Shown in pieces: positions 50,664 to 59,239 of a stretch of DNA of 64,000 nucleotides. The DNA is from JAAFHB01 sp942493325 (GTDB lineage Bacteria > Bacteroidota > Bacteroidia > Bacteroidales > Prolixibacteraceae), in NCBI GenBank assembly GCA_942493325.1, contig OW818689.1:7068001-7132000 (forward strand), given 5' to 3'. The position numbers and the translations under genes are program-made. The notes beneath the pieces were generated by a model, which did not search any database, was not told the origin of the DNA, and was given only the letters and a program-made list of their open reading frames with translations. Each line of letters begins with the position of its first letter. Position 1 is the stretch's first letter.

Positions 50664-51878
50664 TCAGAAAAGCGGGACGACATTATAACCATGGCGGGCA
50701 TAACCATTGATTTTTTTGTCATAACGTGCATATCCCAGCTGCCGGAGAGCAATACCTATATTGATTTCGGATATGGAGGTCATCGATGCGTTTATCTTTT
50801 TGGCTGCACGGAGATCCCGAAGAATCTCCACCGGAGTTTTAAAAACTACAGTTTTTTGTTCTCCTGGCTCAGGCAACCGGTAGAACTCTTTTATGAGTTT
50901 ATATGAGGTGGTCTGGACAATAAATCTCGAGTTGTACTCTCCGAATTCTTTGAAATCCTCCGGATTCCAGATGTATTCATAATCCTGGTTCAGGAGCATA
51001 ACCGCTTCAGCCCATATTTGATCAACATTGATTTGCTTCATGTAATCCCAGTCGATGGCATCGATATGATTGATCGCAAACCGGCGTGTGCCCATGTCTG
51101 TAGTCAGGAAGCCGCCCCGTTCCGCATCCTTGTTCGAGGTCCCGCATGCCGAAGCGTACCGTTGCCGGGTTGTGGTAAATCGTTTTGAAACATTGATCCA
51201 TCGCGACGACATTATATTCTTAAATTCCTCTGCTGTGGCTTTTGTAAGGCCAAGCATCTCGTCAAAATTGATCAGCAAATTGGAAGTAAACATTTCGGGA
51301 AAACTCATCTCTTTTGATGATTTAGAGTAATATCCTTTGAGTATTTCAGGCACGATAAACTCCAGCAAGGTTGATTTGCCGATCCCTTCTTCAATATTAA
51401 CCACCACAAACATGGCATCGTTTTCTTTAATACCCATTGCACAGGCAACTGTTGCCACGATCCACTTGCGTAGGGTGTAGATTAGCCGTTTTTGATAATA
51501 ACCCGCCGGTTTGTCACCATAATCGCGGATCTTCAGGAAGCTGCACAGTTTTTCAATATGTGATTCTCCGGCGTATTTTCCGGTAAGATTTTCAAAATAT
51601 TCCTTGATGGGATTATAGGGTGTAGTCTGATTTGGGGAGGTAATGATTTTTTTAAGGATGGAATCACACCCGGTGATACCATCCTCAAGCATATGCAGTG
51701 TCAGATCTTCAATGCTGATCTCATGGGTGTACTCTTTTATTTTTGATGCGATCACCACTTTTGAATGATCGAAGATATTTATTTTGATACCGTAGTGCTG
51801 ATCAAGGAACTCTTTTACCAGTATAACACGGTTTGATCCGTTCTTTGGAATTTTCGTTTCAATAAATTTCTTGGTCAT
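50664..51878 (-). CDS. VirE-type (SF3-like) replication helicase
   Basis: A 404-residue protein with Walker A IEEGIGKSTLLEF (about residues 163-175), Walker B LLINFDEM (about 204-211) and a sensor Asn in CGTSN. This is the pattern of virulence-associated E/D5-like ATPases that serve as replicative helicase in Bacteroidota phages and islands. It ends 90 nt from the iteron cluster. The C-terminus looks like a small winged helix. Confidence 0.83.
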   Translation of the reverse strand: MTKKFIETKIPKNGSNRVILVKEFLDQHYGIKINIFDHSKVVIASKIKEYTHEISIEDLTLHMLEDGITGCDSILKKIITSPNQTTPYNPIKEYFENLTGKYAGESHIEKLCSFLKIRDYGDKPAGYYQKRLIYTLRKWIVATVACAMGIKENDAMFVVVNIEEGIGKSTLLEFIVPEILKGYYSKSSKEMSFPEMFTSNLLINFDEMLGLTKATAEEFKNIMSSRWINVSKRFTTTRQRYASACGTSNKDAERGGFLTTDMGTRRFAINHIDAIDWDYMKQINVDQIWAEAVMLLNQDYEYIWNPEDFKEFGEYNSRFIVQTTSYKLIKEFYRLPEPGEQKTVVFKTPVEILRDLRAAKKINASMTSISEINIGIALRQLGYARYDKKINGYARHGYNVVPLF

Positions 51879-51953
51879 AACAGATCCCTAAATAATTTAT
51901 ACCTCCCATCGAATGATGGAGAGTGTTTTCAGATAATTTTCTCTCTTCCTGTT

Positions 51954-52655
51954 TTACCTTTTGGGTTCATTCTTTAATCTCCTGCTTTCACCCGGGAAAT
52001 TTATGTAAGTCATCATCTCTTCCATCCGGGTTCGAATAAACTCAGAATAAAAATTTTGAAGGCTGTTATAATTGAAATTTGTTGTGGCATAGGTACGGGC
52101 ACCCTCTTCATAACGCAGGCCAAACAAGTCGATAACCGGCTTGACAATATTTCCGTAATCTCTGACCTCTGATTCTTCACGTCCCAGCTCATCGATAAAA
52201 AGCGGACGCCTGGAATATGCTTCAATTCCATGCTGTTTGATCAAACCTGAAAGTGTTTTCGAGTGTACCATGGTAGTAAGTTTTCGGCTGTATTCGTCTG
52301 ATATTCGCAGGTAGGCCATCATCATCAAAGATTTCCCGCAACCAAGCTTACCGCCAAATATCAGTCCTGCATTAAGGTTCCACTGACAATCCGGAGAATT
52401 AGTAAAATACAGGTATAGCTGTCGTAAAACTGGTTCATTGTAATGGTCAATAATAAATTCACGCCGGACCGATCTCTGGAGCATTATTTCGTAAGCATGT
52501 GCCGAAAGAAGTTGTTTGAATTCATTATAACTCATCGGCAAATTTGACTTAAAAGATCGCATATTGCTTTCCCGGTCATGAATCTGATCCTTGAGTTTTG
52601 CGATGCTGCCGGTAAATACCGGGTTATTCCTGATGATGTTAGAAATCGCTTCCAT
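51954..52655 (-). CDS. DnaC/IstB-type helicase loader ATPase
   Basis: About 233 residues from MEAISNIIRNNPVF; Walker A IFGGKLGCGKS and Walker B RRPLFIDELG, with a conserved ATTNFNYNSL and a final arginine finger region (EFIRTRMEEM). It would load a replicative helicase at the origin. The start overlaps the end of the 152-residue gene by 17 nt. Confidence 0.85.
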   Translation of the reverse strand: MEAISNIIRNNPVFTGSIAKLKDQIHDRESNMRSFKSNLPMSYNEFKQLLSAHAYEIMLQRSVRREFIIDHYNEPVLRQLYLYFTNSPDCQWNLNAGLIFGGKLGCGKSLMMMAYLRISDEYSRKLTTMVHSKTLSGLIKQHGIEAYSRRPLFIDELGREESEVRDYGNIVKPVIDLFGLRYEEGARTYATTNFNYNSLQNFYSEFIRTRMEEMMTYINFPGESRRLKNEPKR

Positions 52656-53097
52656 ATTTATCTGATTTGGGAGGATTGGCCTTGTCTTTTGTATCAACTT
52701 TAAAGAATGATCTGTAACCGTTTGCCATCGCATACCTAAGGTAACTGATCGCCAGATCCGGATTGCTTTCAGAAATCTCGGCAAGATAATCGAGTGACAT
52801 CTGCTCCATTCGACTTCGCATCATCTTTCCGTGTTGTTCCTGCATGTACTCTTTCCAGGTCTTCCAGATGTAACGAAAATCATCCTGGTTAAAAGGTGAT
52901 TTGACTTTAATGGGATCGAATGGAGTGATAAACTGGTCGAAAGCCTCTGCCAGTTTTTTGGATTTATTCCATTCACAGATGTATTTCTGTAGTTTTTTTA
53001 GTTGTGAGGCCGACAGTCCGGCGCTGTCAATGAATTCCGAAAGTTTATTTTCTGATTCCACAATTTGCTCACATATCTCGTTCCAGTGGGTAATCAT
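52639..53097 (-). CDS. Replication-module protein, unknown
   Basis: A 152-residue helical protein, the first of three overlapping replication-module genes (the ATG overlaps the preceding stop at 53094-53097). An acidic N-terminus and the stretch FRYIWKTWKEYMQEQHGKMM are visible. Proteins at this place before DnaC-like genes often act in primosome assembly; nothing here proves that. Confidence 0.65.
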   Translation of the reverse strand: MITHWNEICEQIVESENKLSEFIDSAGLSASQLKKLQKYICEWNKSKKLAEAFDQFITPFDPIKVKSPFNQDDFRYIWKTWKEYMQEQHGKMMRSRMEQMSLDYLAEISESNPDLAISYLRYAMANGYRSFFKVDTKDKANPPKSDKYGSDF

Positions 53098-53291
53098 AGC
53101 GTCATTATTGGGTTAATGTATTGTACTGCATAACTGTGATTGTCTCTGAGCTCTTTCACATATTTGTTTTCATGAGCCTGGTTTACCTGGTCAGGTTTTA
53201 CACTGATGGTTTTGCTTTCTTTGCTGGTTGTCAGACCGAATCCCGCACAGCGCACACGGCGGTGGAGATAGTATTTGCGATCGTATCTCAT
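53094..53291 (-). CDS. Small protein, relative of phage B protein C-terminus
   Basis: A 65-residue protein closely similar to the last 65 residues of the product of 61534-62127 (RKYYLHRR..., KYVKELRDNHSYAVQYINP vs KYVNELQCKYNYGVQFINP). In phage A it stands alone; in phage B it is fused to an N-terminal PUA/ASCH-like domain. Confidence 0.72.
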   Translation of the reverse strand: MRYDRKYYLHRRVRCAGFGLTTSKESKTISVKPDQVNQAHENKYVKELRDNHSYAVQYINPIMTL

Positions 53292-53343
53292 TGCTGATCT
53301 TTGTATTGGCTTTAAATTTTCCGGAAGGATATCCGGGCGTTTC

Positions 53344-53592
53344 TTAGTGTTTGATCATTAGTGCCATCATCACGCCGGTCAATCCTCCCAGCATGGCACC
53401 TGTTGAGTAGACAAATTGCTCCACCATGGTTCCGATTGTCACTCTTCGAACATTAAAGGTACATAAGTAGGAAATGCCAAACCCGCAAACTGCTATTCCC
53501 AGCCAGGTGGTACTGCTGATGAAGTAGGTATTGGCCGAAACCAAAAATACCTGGGCAAATCCTGTTAAAAATATAATGCGTTGATTTTTCAT
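53344..53592 (-). CDS. Small membrane protein
   Basis: An 82-residue protein starting MKNQRIIFLTGF with three hydrophobic segments (about 5-22, 26-45 and 57-79). Its ATG overlaps the stop of the gene upstream (ATGA). Early phage membrane proteins can act in exclusion or lysis control, but no motif shows this. Confidence 0.68.
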   Translation of the reverse strand: MKNQRIIFLTGFAQVFLVSANTYFISSTTWLGIAVCGFGISYLCTFNVRRVTIGTMVEQFVYSTGAMLGGLTGVMMALMIKH

Positions 53593-53897
53593 AGCTTTTG
53601 GGCGAATTCCGGGAATGGCAAAAACTGACCATGATGGTTGATGAAACATTCCTTGTTTAGTGATTGAGCATAGGTTATATCCCTTTTAGCATCTAAATGA
53701 TTGTGCCAGTCATCACTTATTACTACCAGGAGCGCACTTCTGATATCCCCGAACCGGGATTCCATCATTTTGCTCCAGCTGCCGTTTTGATGTCTCGAAA
53801 GATCAATTACATCCTCTTCCGGTTTAATAATTTTCACACGCTGGAGTAAATCTTTATATGCCCTTGATTCGTAATCACCAATTACTGCAATTTTCAT
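53589..53897 (-). CDS. Small Rossmann-like protein
   Basis: A 102-residue protein starting MKIAVIGDYESRAYKDLL, a beta-alpha start reminiscent of nucleotide-binding or DUF4406-like folds, with LLVVISDDW in the middle. Its place corresponds to the DUF4406-type gene of phage B at 60568-60948. Function unknown. Confidence 0.65.
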   Translation of the reverse strand: MKIAVIGDYESRAYKDLLQRVKIIKPEEDVIDLSRHQNGSWSKMMESRFGDIRSALLVVISDDWHNHLDAKRDITYAQSLNKECFINHHGQFLPFPEFAQKL

Positions 53898-53921
53898 AGG
53901 TATGATTTAGTGTGTTGAATA

Positions 53922-54203
53922 TTATCCCTTTTCTATCTCCGTCACCTTGGTTGGTGTAAGCAGGTCGTAGGATGTTTTTCTTGAGCCACGAAAGGTGCAT
54001 TCTCCCAGATGATTCCAGGTTGCGCTTATTGTCCGTCCCTGGTCTGAAACATAGCCATGAATCTTCGTGGGATAAAATGGTTTATGAAGGCCGAAAAGGA
54101 TTGTTTTGATTGTGACATCAAACCCGCAACGGGTTTTGCTGTTTTCAAAATCCTGGGTTGTGAGGTGGAAAATTTCTTTTGCTTCATTATTATTCTTATT
54201 CAT
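53922..54203 (-). CDS. Early protein shared with phage B
   Basis: A 93-residue protein related to the product of 60233-60577: both have a beta-rich build with RTISATWNHLGECTFRGSRKTSYDL matching KRAVWNEYGECSIDGKRSTWHDM at many positions (quoted pieces are segments of the shared block). Function unknown. The phage B version has an added C-terminal hydrophobic segment. Confidence 0.68.
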   Translation of the reverse strand: MNKNNNEAKEIFHLTTQDFENSKTRCGFDVTIKTILFGLHKPFYPTKIHGYVSDQGRTISATWNHLGECTFRGSRKTSYDLLTPTKVTEIEKG

Positions 54204-54244
54204 AGAATTTTGTCGTCTTAAGTGATTTCAAATTGAGCTATGCC

Positions 54245-54340
54245 AGGGCGAAAGATTATTCTCTCCCGCCCATTAGGCTTAGCCACCGCCGTGGGATTTG
54301 AATATAAAGAACGCCGGCATTACCCCGCCGTAAGGGATGA
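54245..54340 (-). repeat. GC-rich intergenic block shared by phages A and B
   Basis: On the minus strand ACGGCGGGG, then CCGGCGTTCTTT, then CCCACGGCGG occur in this order; the block at 59880-59955 (plus) has ACGGCGGGG, GCCGTCGTTCTTTT and CAGCGGGGGG. It lies at the same gene boundary in both phages, behind the genes at 54350 and 59539. Possible RNA element or terminator. Confidence 0.5.
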
Positions 54341-54349
54341 AAGAAGTAA

Positions 54350-54685
54350 TTAATCACTTTCGTAAATGTAGTGTCCAATGTTGGGTTCCCCGATCAGATC
54401 AATGGATACTTTTTGCGGGGTTGGCCAATTATCCTTTGATTCAAGTATTTTTTCTTCCAATTCCTGAAGTGACAATTCAGGCGATCTTTTTGACGCAAAA
54501 AAGGCGTAGTTATAGTCGTTTTCGTAACATATCCTGCAGTTCAGTTTTGGGGATCCGTTCTTTTCTTTATCCTCAGTTATTTCAAACTGTACTCTTATAA
54601 TGTAATCATCATCTTTACATTTATGTTTTTCGATCAATGCTTTAGCTTCGTTGTAAAAACGATTTAAGGTGTAGCTTTTCTTCAT
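54350..54685 (-). CDS. Early protein shared with phage B
   Basis: A 111-residue protein with a clear paralogue at 59539-59838 (both open with SYTLNRFYNEAKALIEKH or SNYTLNRFYYEAKALLEKH and end with a beta-rich part containing LNCRICYENDYNYAFFASKRSP). Fold unknown. It is the second gene of the conserved early pair in each phage. Confidence 0.75.
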   Translation of the reverse strand: MKKSYTLNRFYNEAKALIEKHKCKDDDYIIRVQFEITEDKEKNGSPKLNCRICYENDYNYAFFASKRSPELSLQELEEKILESKDNWPTPQKVSIDLIGEPNIGHYIYESD

Positions 54686-54696
54686 TACTCTTACCT

Positions 54697-55014
54697 TTAT
54701 TTGGGTTGTTTTTTCCTTTCTTCAGTTGAAATGAAGGAACTACGGTTGCTTGATTTGGCAATGATCTCAATTTGTATCCGGTCAATTCTGACGGTAGAGC
54801 TGTTGTCACCATCCTTAATTTCTTTTACTAACCTTTCTTTAATCCATCGTTCTACAATTGCCCGGCCATAGAGCCTGTATGCTTCTCTTTTCGAGATGAA
54901 AGGTTTAAGTATTGTTTCAGATATTGTACCGGTCATTAGTCCTTTTTTAAATCCGATCTCGACAGCATCGGACAGTAAATCTTTAAGGTGTTTTTCTTCG
55001 AGATTGTATGTCAT
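54697..55014 (-). CDS. Excisionase-like helix-turn-helix protein
   Basis: A 105-residue protein paralogous to 59240-59542. The core SKREAYRLYGRAIVERWIKE looks like a MerR/excisionase-type winged helix that reads DNA; the preceding 40 residues are helical. It could regulate early genes or excision. It precedes the 111-residue gene by 11 nt. Confidence 0.7.
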   Translation of the reverse strand: MTYNLEEKHLKDLLSDAVEIGFKKGLMTGTISETILKPFISKREAYRLYGRAIVERWIKERLVKEIKDGDNSSTVRIDRIQIEIIAKSSNRSSFISTEERKKQPK

Positions 55015-55048
55015 AATTGGTAATATTTAAATTGCATTTTTTTTGAAG

Positions 55049-55300
55049 TTAATTAGAAACATAGTTGTGATTATAACTTGTTATCAATTCCTCACCACTC
55101 CATGCATCAATCCCGAAGGCGCGAAAAGTCATTTCAACTATCTCAGCTTCTTCCACTTCAAACCCACGTTTCCCACTTTTTTTATGACTGAAAGTTTGTT
55201 GTGACCACCGGCATCTTTTCATAATTGTTTCTTTAACGATAGGGGCTTCTGCTACTTTAAGTTTCCCGAAAGCTCTATTAAAATTTTCTTTTTTTATCAT
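55049..55300 (-). CDS. Small protein at the Cro position
   Basis: An 83-residue protein, first gene of the leftward early module and divergent from the repressor gene. RCRWSQQTFSHKKSG could be a helix-turn-helix helix pair; otherwise no motif. By position it is the Cro counterpart of 58975-59205. Confidence 0.62.
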   Translation of the reverse strand: MIKKENFNRAFGKLKVAEAPIVKETIMKRCRWSQQTFSHKKSGKRGFEVEEAEIVEMTFRAFGIDAWSGEELITSYNHNYVSN

Positions 55301-55650
55301 GATTGGTATTGTATTTTATTGTATACTTGTTTACATTTGAAACAGCTAAAAGCTATTGAAACTTCAGAATGTAGCTTAATTAAGCGTTTGATATACAAAG
55401 CAATATATTTATTTTTTATTTATCACCCATCTGAATGATGTGTAATCTAGAGGGGAGAATTTGATTTTGGGATATAGGCATGGGTGGAGAATGCCCGGTT
55501 TGAACCATTGATCGCCATTGAGGAAGGAAGGTCTGAAACATTTTTAAGTGCTGCATCGCTACATTCTTATGTTATTGATATTTTTTGATGATTGCGTTGC
55601 GAATATAAACGAACTTTTGAATTAATAAATATAGATTGAAACTAAATTAC
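55301..55650. promoter_or_regulatory. Divergent repressor/early control region
   Basis: 350 nt between the leftward early module and the rightward repressor gene. It is AT-rich near both starts and contains a GC-richer middle (55440-55530). It should hold the two early promoters and operators, but I find no perfect operator palindrome. Confidence 0.5.
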
Positions 55651-56379
55651 ATGAATTTTGAATTGTCAGAAATTCAACGGGTCAGGAAGGTGATAAATTG
55701 GCTGATCTTCAGAGATTACGGGTCAAATGAAAAGGAAATAGCCGAAAAACTTGGGTATACGAAGTCTTCATTTTCTCAAATAATCAATGGAAAAGTCCCT
55801 TTGTCTCATAAATTCATTGAGAAACTTTTTGCTGTCGACAAGCAGCTTAACAAAGCATGGATCGTTTCAGGTAACGGGTATATGCTGAACTCAGTGCAGG
55901 GCTTAATGTCTGAAGAGAAAATGCACGGAGCTGAGAATTTTGTGAGGGTTCCCCTTGTGTCTGTCCGGGGAAAAGGGGGTTACCTAAAATGGTATAATGA
56001 TGCAGAGTATATTGAATCCCTGGACGCGATTCCCATGGTCGTGGATCGTTCATTCAAAGGAAAATTCCGATGCTTTGAGGTAGACGGGGATAGTATGGAC
56101 GATGGCAGCCGAAAGTCAATTTGTGACAGAGATATAGTCCTTGGCCGGGAAATAAAAAAGCAGCTCTGGAGCAACAAACTTTCATTTACAGACTGGGATA
56201 TAATCATCGTTTGCAATGATAACATTACAATAAAACGCCTTAAGGAGCTGGATGCCACAACTGGTATTCTTAAATGTTACTCCTTAAATTCCCTGTATGA
56301 AGATACTGAATTTCAACTTGATACTCTTATTGAATTATATAGCCTGATTAAAATTGTTGACCGGAGTACCAGACGTTAA
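55651..56379 (+). CDS. CI/LexA-like repressor with S24 peptidase, phage A
   Basis: A 242-residue protein (ATG at 55651; an upstream TTG is less likely). The N-terminal helix-turn-helix spans about 23-60 (EKEIAEKLGYTKSSFSQIING); the C-terminal S24 domain has the nucleophile Ser in EVDGDSM and the general-base Lys in ITIKRL. It should keep the prophage silent and cleave itself on RecA activation. Confidence 0.87.
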   Translation: MNFELSEIQRVRKVINWLIFRDYGSNEKEIAEKLGYTKSSFSQIINGKVPLSHKFIEKLFAVDKQLNKAWIVSGNGYMLNSVQGLMSEEKMHGAENFVRVPLVSVRGKGGYLKWYNDAEYIESLDAIPMVVDRSFKGKFRCFEVDGDSMDDGSRKSICDRDIVLGREIKKQLWSNKLSFTDWDIIIVCNDNITIKRLKELDATTGILKCYSLNSLYEDTEFQLDTLIELYSLIKIVDRSTRR

Positions 56380-56384
56380 TAAAA

Positions 56385-56418
56385 AGAAATTCACCGTTAC
56401 AAAACGATGAATTTCTTC
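56385..56418. terminator. Bidirectional terminator between repressor and integrase
   Basis: Inverted repeat AAGAAATTCA..CGTT / AACG..TGAATTTCTT with A and T runs on both sides, between the convergent repressor and integrase genes. Confidence 0.78.
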
Positions 56419-56436
56419 TTTTTGGCACCAATCTAG

Positions 56437-57762
56437 CTAAGAGACAATTTCAAGACTGGTTTCCTTTGGAGTCGTGAATACATAATCGATTACCTTTCTG
56501 TTTGCTTTATCGATAATACTCCAGTCTTTTGCAATGTAAATATCTGTGACCTTCATGTCATCATCAACATGGTTGAGAGCCATATGAACATCATCCTTGC
56601 TAATACCACAGTCATTCCGTGCAATAGTGGCCCAGCTATGGCGGGAATAGTATGAGCTTAACTGGTCTGTTAATTTCAATTCATTTGCAATTTGCTTTAA
56701 TCCTTTATTGATGGCAAGATTAAAATTTTCAATTGTAGAGTACATCTGATAGAAGCAAAATACCCTTTGTCCTGTTTTATCAAGGTATTTATTAATTAAT
56801 GGGACTGTCTCAGGCTCTACTTTAATTGATATCAGGGCTCCATCATCCCTGCGATTTTCAGTTTTTGACCGGTTATAATTTATCCGACCATTCTTGTATT
56901 CATTGGCTTTGTATAAGTCAACCGTATTCATTCCAACCAGGAAAAAGCTTAAAGCAAATACATCCCGCGCAAGATTGCCTCTATTTGTTCCGTGAGAGCC
57001 GGAAACTTTGATATCCGGACTTTGAATTATTGCTCTCACATTTTTTATATCCAGATTGCGGTGTTTAGTGTTTTTCTTTGGTGGAATTTCATAATTGGTG
57101 AATGGGTTATGAATAATTCTCATTTCACCTTTGTCATCATCATTAAATTCTTTTTTTGCGGCATTGAAAAGTGTACGAATATTACCCATATAGTCGTGCA
57201 CACCGGCAGAAATACAAGCGGGTTTATTGTATGTAACTTTCTTGCCGTATTGATTTAGCCTTACAATCGTACGTGGATTTAAAAGATAAACCTGGTATTC
57301 CTGCAATATTTTTGATGTGATTTCTGATATTGCAATTTTGTCACGTCCAAAATAATCAATAAAAGAATTTAGTGTTCGCTGGAGCACGCTTGCTCTTGAT
57401 TTCTGTTTTGGTTTTATCCTTTCAATATGAGTGCGTGAAAATGAGATAAAATCTATTGAATCGTCCGATCCCGGTTTTGTTGACTTGATTAAAAACTCTT
57501 TTAGTTCTGCCGCAGTATACTTATCTACGTTATTCCCCAGCTTTTTAATTATTATGTCCTCATATAGTTCAATTTTTTTATTTACCAGTCTGATCAAAAA
57601 ACGATCCTTCAAATTATAATCTTTATCGATCTGTTTTTCTCCAACATAGAATTCCGTTTTTAAATAAACATTCTTTCTTTTGAATATTAGCCGGATCGAT
57701 ACCGGATATTTTCCATCCATCCTTTTCTGATGCTTCTGTATTGAAATTGAAAAAGCAGCCAT
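56437..57762 (-). CDS. Phage tyrosine integrase, phage A
   Basis: About 441 residues from MAAFSISIQKHQKR; the in-frame extension to 57897 encodes repeated MFHECFTKIK units and is rather regulatory DNA. It has an arm-binding N-terminus, a SAM-like core-binding domain and a catalytic domain with GMNTVDL, NRSKTE (Lys), SRHSWATIA (Arg-His) and the nucleophile Tyr in VTDIYIAKD. This is the Bacteroidota-type phage integrase with relaxed first Arg motif. It lies next to the tRNA-Pro attachment fragment. Confidence 0.92.
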   Translation of the reverse strand: MAAFSISIQKHQKRMDGKYPVSIRLIFKRKNVYLKTEFYVGEKQIDKDYNLKDRFLIRLVNKKIELYEDIIIKKLGNNVDKYTAAELKEFLIKSTKPGSDDSIDFISFSRTHIERIKPKQKSRASVLQRTLNSFIDYFGRDKIAISEITSKILQEYQVYLLNPRTIVRLNQYGKKVTYNKPACISAGVHDYMGNIRTLFNAAKKEFNDDDKGEMRIIHNPFTNYEIPPKKNTKHRNLDIKNVRAIIQSPDIKVSGSHGTNRGNLARDVFALSFFLVGMNTVDLYKANEYKNGRINYNRSKTENRRDDGALISIKVEPETVPLINKYLDKTGQRVFCFYQMYSTIENFNLAINKGLKQIANELKLTDQLSSYYSRHSWATIARNDCGISKDDVHMALNHVDDDMKVTDIYIAKDWSIIDKANRKVIDYVFTTPKETSLEIVS

Positions 57763-57777
57763 AGTACCTATTTTTTT

Positions 57778-57866
57778 CGTGAAACAATCGTGAAACATTT
57801 TGATTTTCGTGAAACATTCGTGAAACATTTTGATTTTCGTGAAACATTCGTGAAACATTTCATCAC
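57778..57866. repeat. 30-bp tandem repeats with six CGTGAAACA boxes
   Basis: CGTGAAACA begins at 57778, 57789, 57808, 57819, 57838 and 57849: three 30-bp units with two boxes each, 11 bp apart. They lie between the integrase start and the attachment core, where arm-type integrase or excisionase sites are found. The regular half-turn phasing suggests cooperative protein binding. Confidence 0.8.
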
Positions 57867-57906
57867 AAATATACTTAAAAAGGGTGTTATTTTGCAAATT
57901 TTTCGC

Positions 57907-57944
57907 AAAAAAAAGAGCCTTTCAGTTCATGAAAGGCTCTTTAG
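57907..57944 (-). terminator. Terminator behind the tRNA-Pro fragment
   Basis: Stem AAAGAGCCTTTCA / TGAAAGGCTCTTT with a 5-nt loop and eight T residues on the minus strand, a usual tRNA-type terminator 28 nt after the tRNA 3' end. Confidence 0.85.
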
Positions 57945-57972
57945 TGAGTTGATAATCAGTGTTTTTAACTTT

Positions 57973-58021
57973 GTCGGGGTAGCCGGATTTGAACCGACGA
58001 CCTCGTCGTCCCGAACGACAT
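57973..58021 (-). other. tRNA-Pro(CGG) 3' half, attachment core
   Basis: On the minus strand this fragment contains an anticodon stem-loop TGTCG-TTCGGGA-CGACG (anticodon CGG, G37), a variable loop, a T arm GTCGGTTCAAATCCGGC and the 3' acceptor TACCCCGA without encoded CCA. The D arm and 5' acceptor are absent, so it is no functional tRNA but the duplicated 3' end that remains at a phage integration junction. Confidence 0.85.
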
Positions 58022-58126
58022 TCTTAACGTCAATTATTTAATTGATATTTAGATTTTTACAAAACATGTAACTGAATGTATGGAACATTTATAGCACAAA
58101 ATCACTGTAAAATGGGTCGACGTTGT

Positions 58127-58810
58127 TTACTTAATCGACGTCTTTGAGATTACGACTTTAATAAAATATATGTTCCGAATCTTTGACAGGTGAAGTTGTT
58201 TTTCTTTATACCTGGGATTCGCGCTCCTTAAAATCCAATGGTCACCATCCTTCCCGGGATCTATGTACTTTATACAGGCATCGCCGTTGATCATGTCTAC
58301 TACGTAAGCATAGCCAAACATAACCCTTTCCTTTTTAATTTTTTTAATGCCTATTATTTCACCGTTACAATACTCCGGATACATTGAGTCTCCAAATACA
58401 TTAACAAATGCCTCCGCATCGACATTTGGGATTCTTATTGTTGCGCTCTTGTTATTCCCATTGTCCGTTAAAAAATCTAATCCGGCACTCACATTCTTGT
58501 CGGGGTAATAGGGTATTGTATCAGTATCGGAGTATTCGGACTTAGTTACTGGTAATCGTTTAGAATCGGCTATAACTAATTTTTTGTTGGTGATTGGTTC
58601 TCTGCCATTTAATAGCCAGTCGGGATTTATATTTAACGAATTCCCGTTAATTATTTTGTCGATTGCTTTTGCTGATGGACTAAAACCATCTGTTCCAATC
58701 CATCCACTAACTGTTGATTGTCGTAATCCGATATTACGGGCAAAGGAGCTTACGTTCCCGTTAAAATAATGGTCTACAAGATATTGCAGCCTTTCACTAA
58801 TGGCATTCAC
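58127..58810 (-). CDS. CI/LexA-like repressor with S24 peptidase, phage B
   Basis: A 227-residue protein. The N-terminal helix-turn-helix spans residues about 18-45 (NVSSFARNIGLRQSTVSGWIG); the S24 domain has Ser in FGDSMYPEY and Lys in ACIKYID. It is divergent from the Cro-like gene at 58975 with operator-like sequences between. Not closely similar to the phage A repressor, which would allow both prophages to coexist. Confidence 0.87.
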   Translation of the reverse strand: MNAISERLQYLVDHYFNGNVSSFARNIGLRQSTVSGWIGTDGFSPSAKAIDKIINGNSLNINPDWLLNGREPITNKKLVIADSKRLPVTKSEYSDTDTIPYYPDKNVSAGLDFLTDNGNNKSATIRIPNVDAEAFVNVFGDSMYPEYCNGEIIGIKKIKKERVMFGYAYVVDMINGDACIKYIDPGKDGDHWILRSANPRYKEKQLHLSKIRNIYFIKVVISKTSIK

Positions 58811-58974
58811 GACTTTAATTTATTAAGATTTACTTAAAACAACGATTAATAGTTAAAAAAAGCGATTAAGAGTTTTTTGCCAAACGATAAATCGTTTAAT
58901 ATTGCACCGTTTTTCAAACTCTGATAAATCATTTATATCAGAATTACATGCCGTAAATATAGCAATTTATTAAT
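58811..58974. promoter_or_regulatory. Operator region of phage B switch
   Basis: Contains the palindrome AAACGATAAATCGTTT (58882-58897) and two related half-sites CGATTAA-N-AGTT (around 58845 and 58863), plus an imperfect palindrome CTGATA..TATCAG (58921-58941). Several spaced copies of one box between a repressor and a Cro-like gene fit a lambda-type operator. Confidence 0.7.
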
Positions 58975-59205
58975 ATGACAACTAAAGAGACTATAAGAAA
59001 AATCAACAACGCCTTAGATTTTGGTGACCGAATTGAAATAGTGAAACGAACTGGTATTTCGAATGCAACGGTAAGTCGTTTTTTTTCGTGTAAATACATG
59101 CCAACCTATATAAAACAAACAAAATTGGTAAATGCCGCACTTTCGATTATAGAGGAACGGCAGAAAGAAGCGAAAGCCCAGGAAGAAAGAGCTAATCATC
59201 TATAA
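58975..59205 (+). CDS. Cro-like helix-turn-helix protein, phage B
   Basis: A 76-residue protein with a helix-turn-helix (GDRIEIVKRTGISNATVSRFF, about 17-38) and a charged C-terminal helix. First gene of the rightward early module. Expected to repress the repressor gene. Confidence 0.8.
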   Translation: MTTKETIRKINNALDFGDRIEIVKRTGISNATVSRFFSCKYMPTYIKQTKLVNAALSIIEERQKEAKAQEERANHL

Positions 59206-59239
59206 GTTAAGGTCAAAGAAAATATATTATCTAACAGAC

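Noticed and set aside
57778..57897. Possible CRISPR-like or coding repeat at the integrase N-terminus
   Set aside because: Units are contiguous tandem repeats without spacers, and the translated MFHECFTK repeats precede a normal integrase start at 57762.
57973..58021. Functional tRNA-Pro
   Set aside because: D arm and 5' acceptor strand are missing; the flanking DNA cannot supply them.
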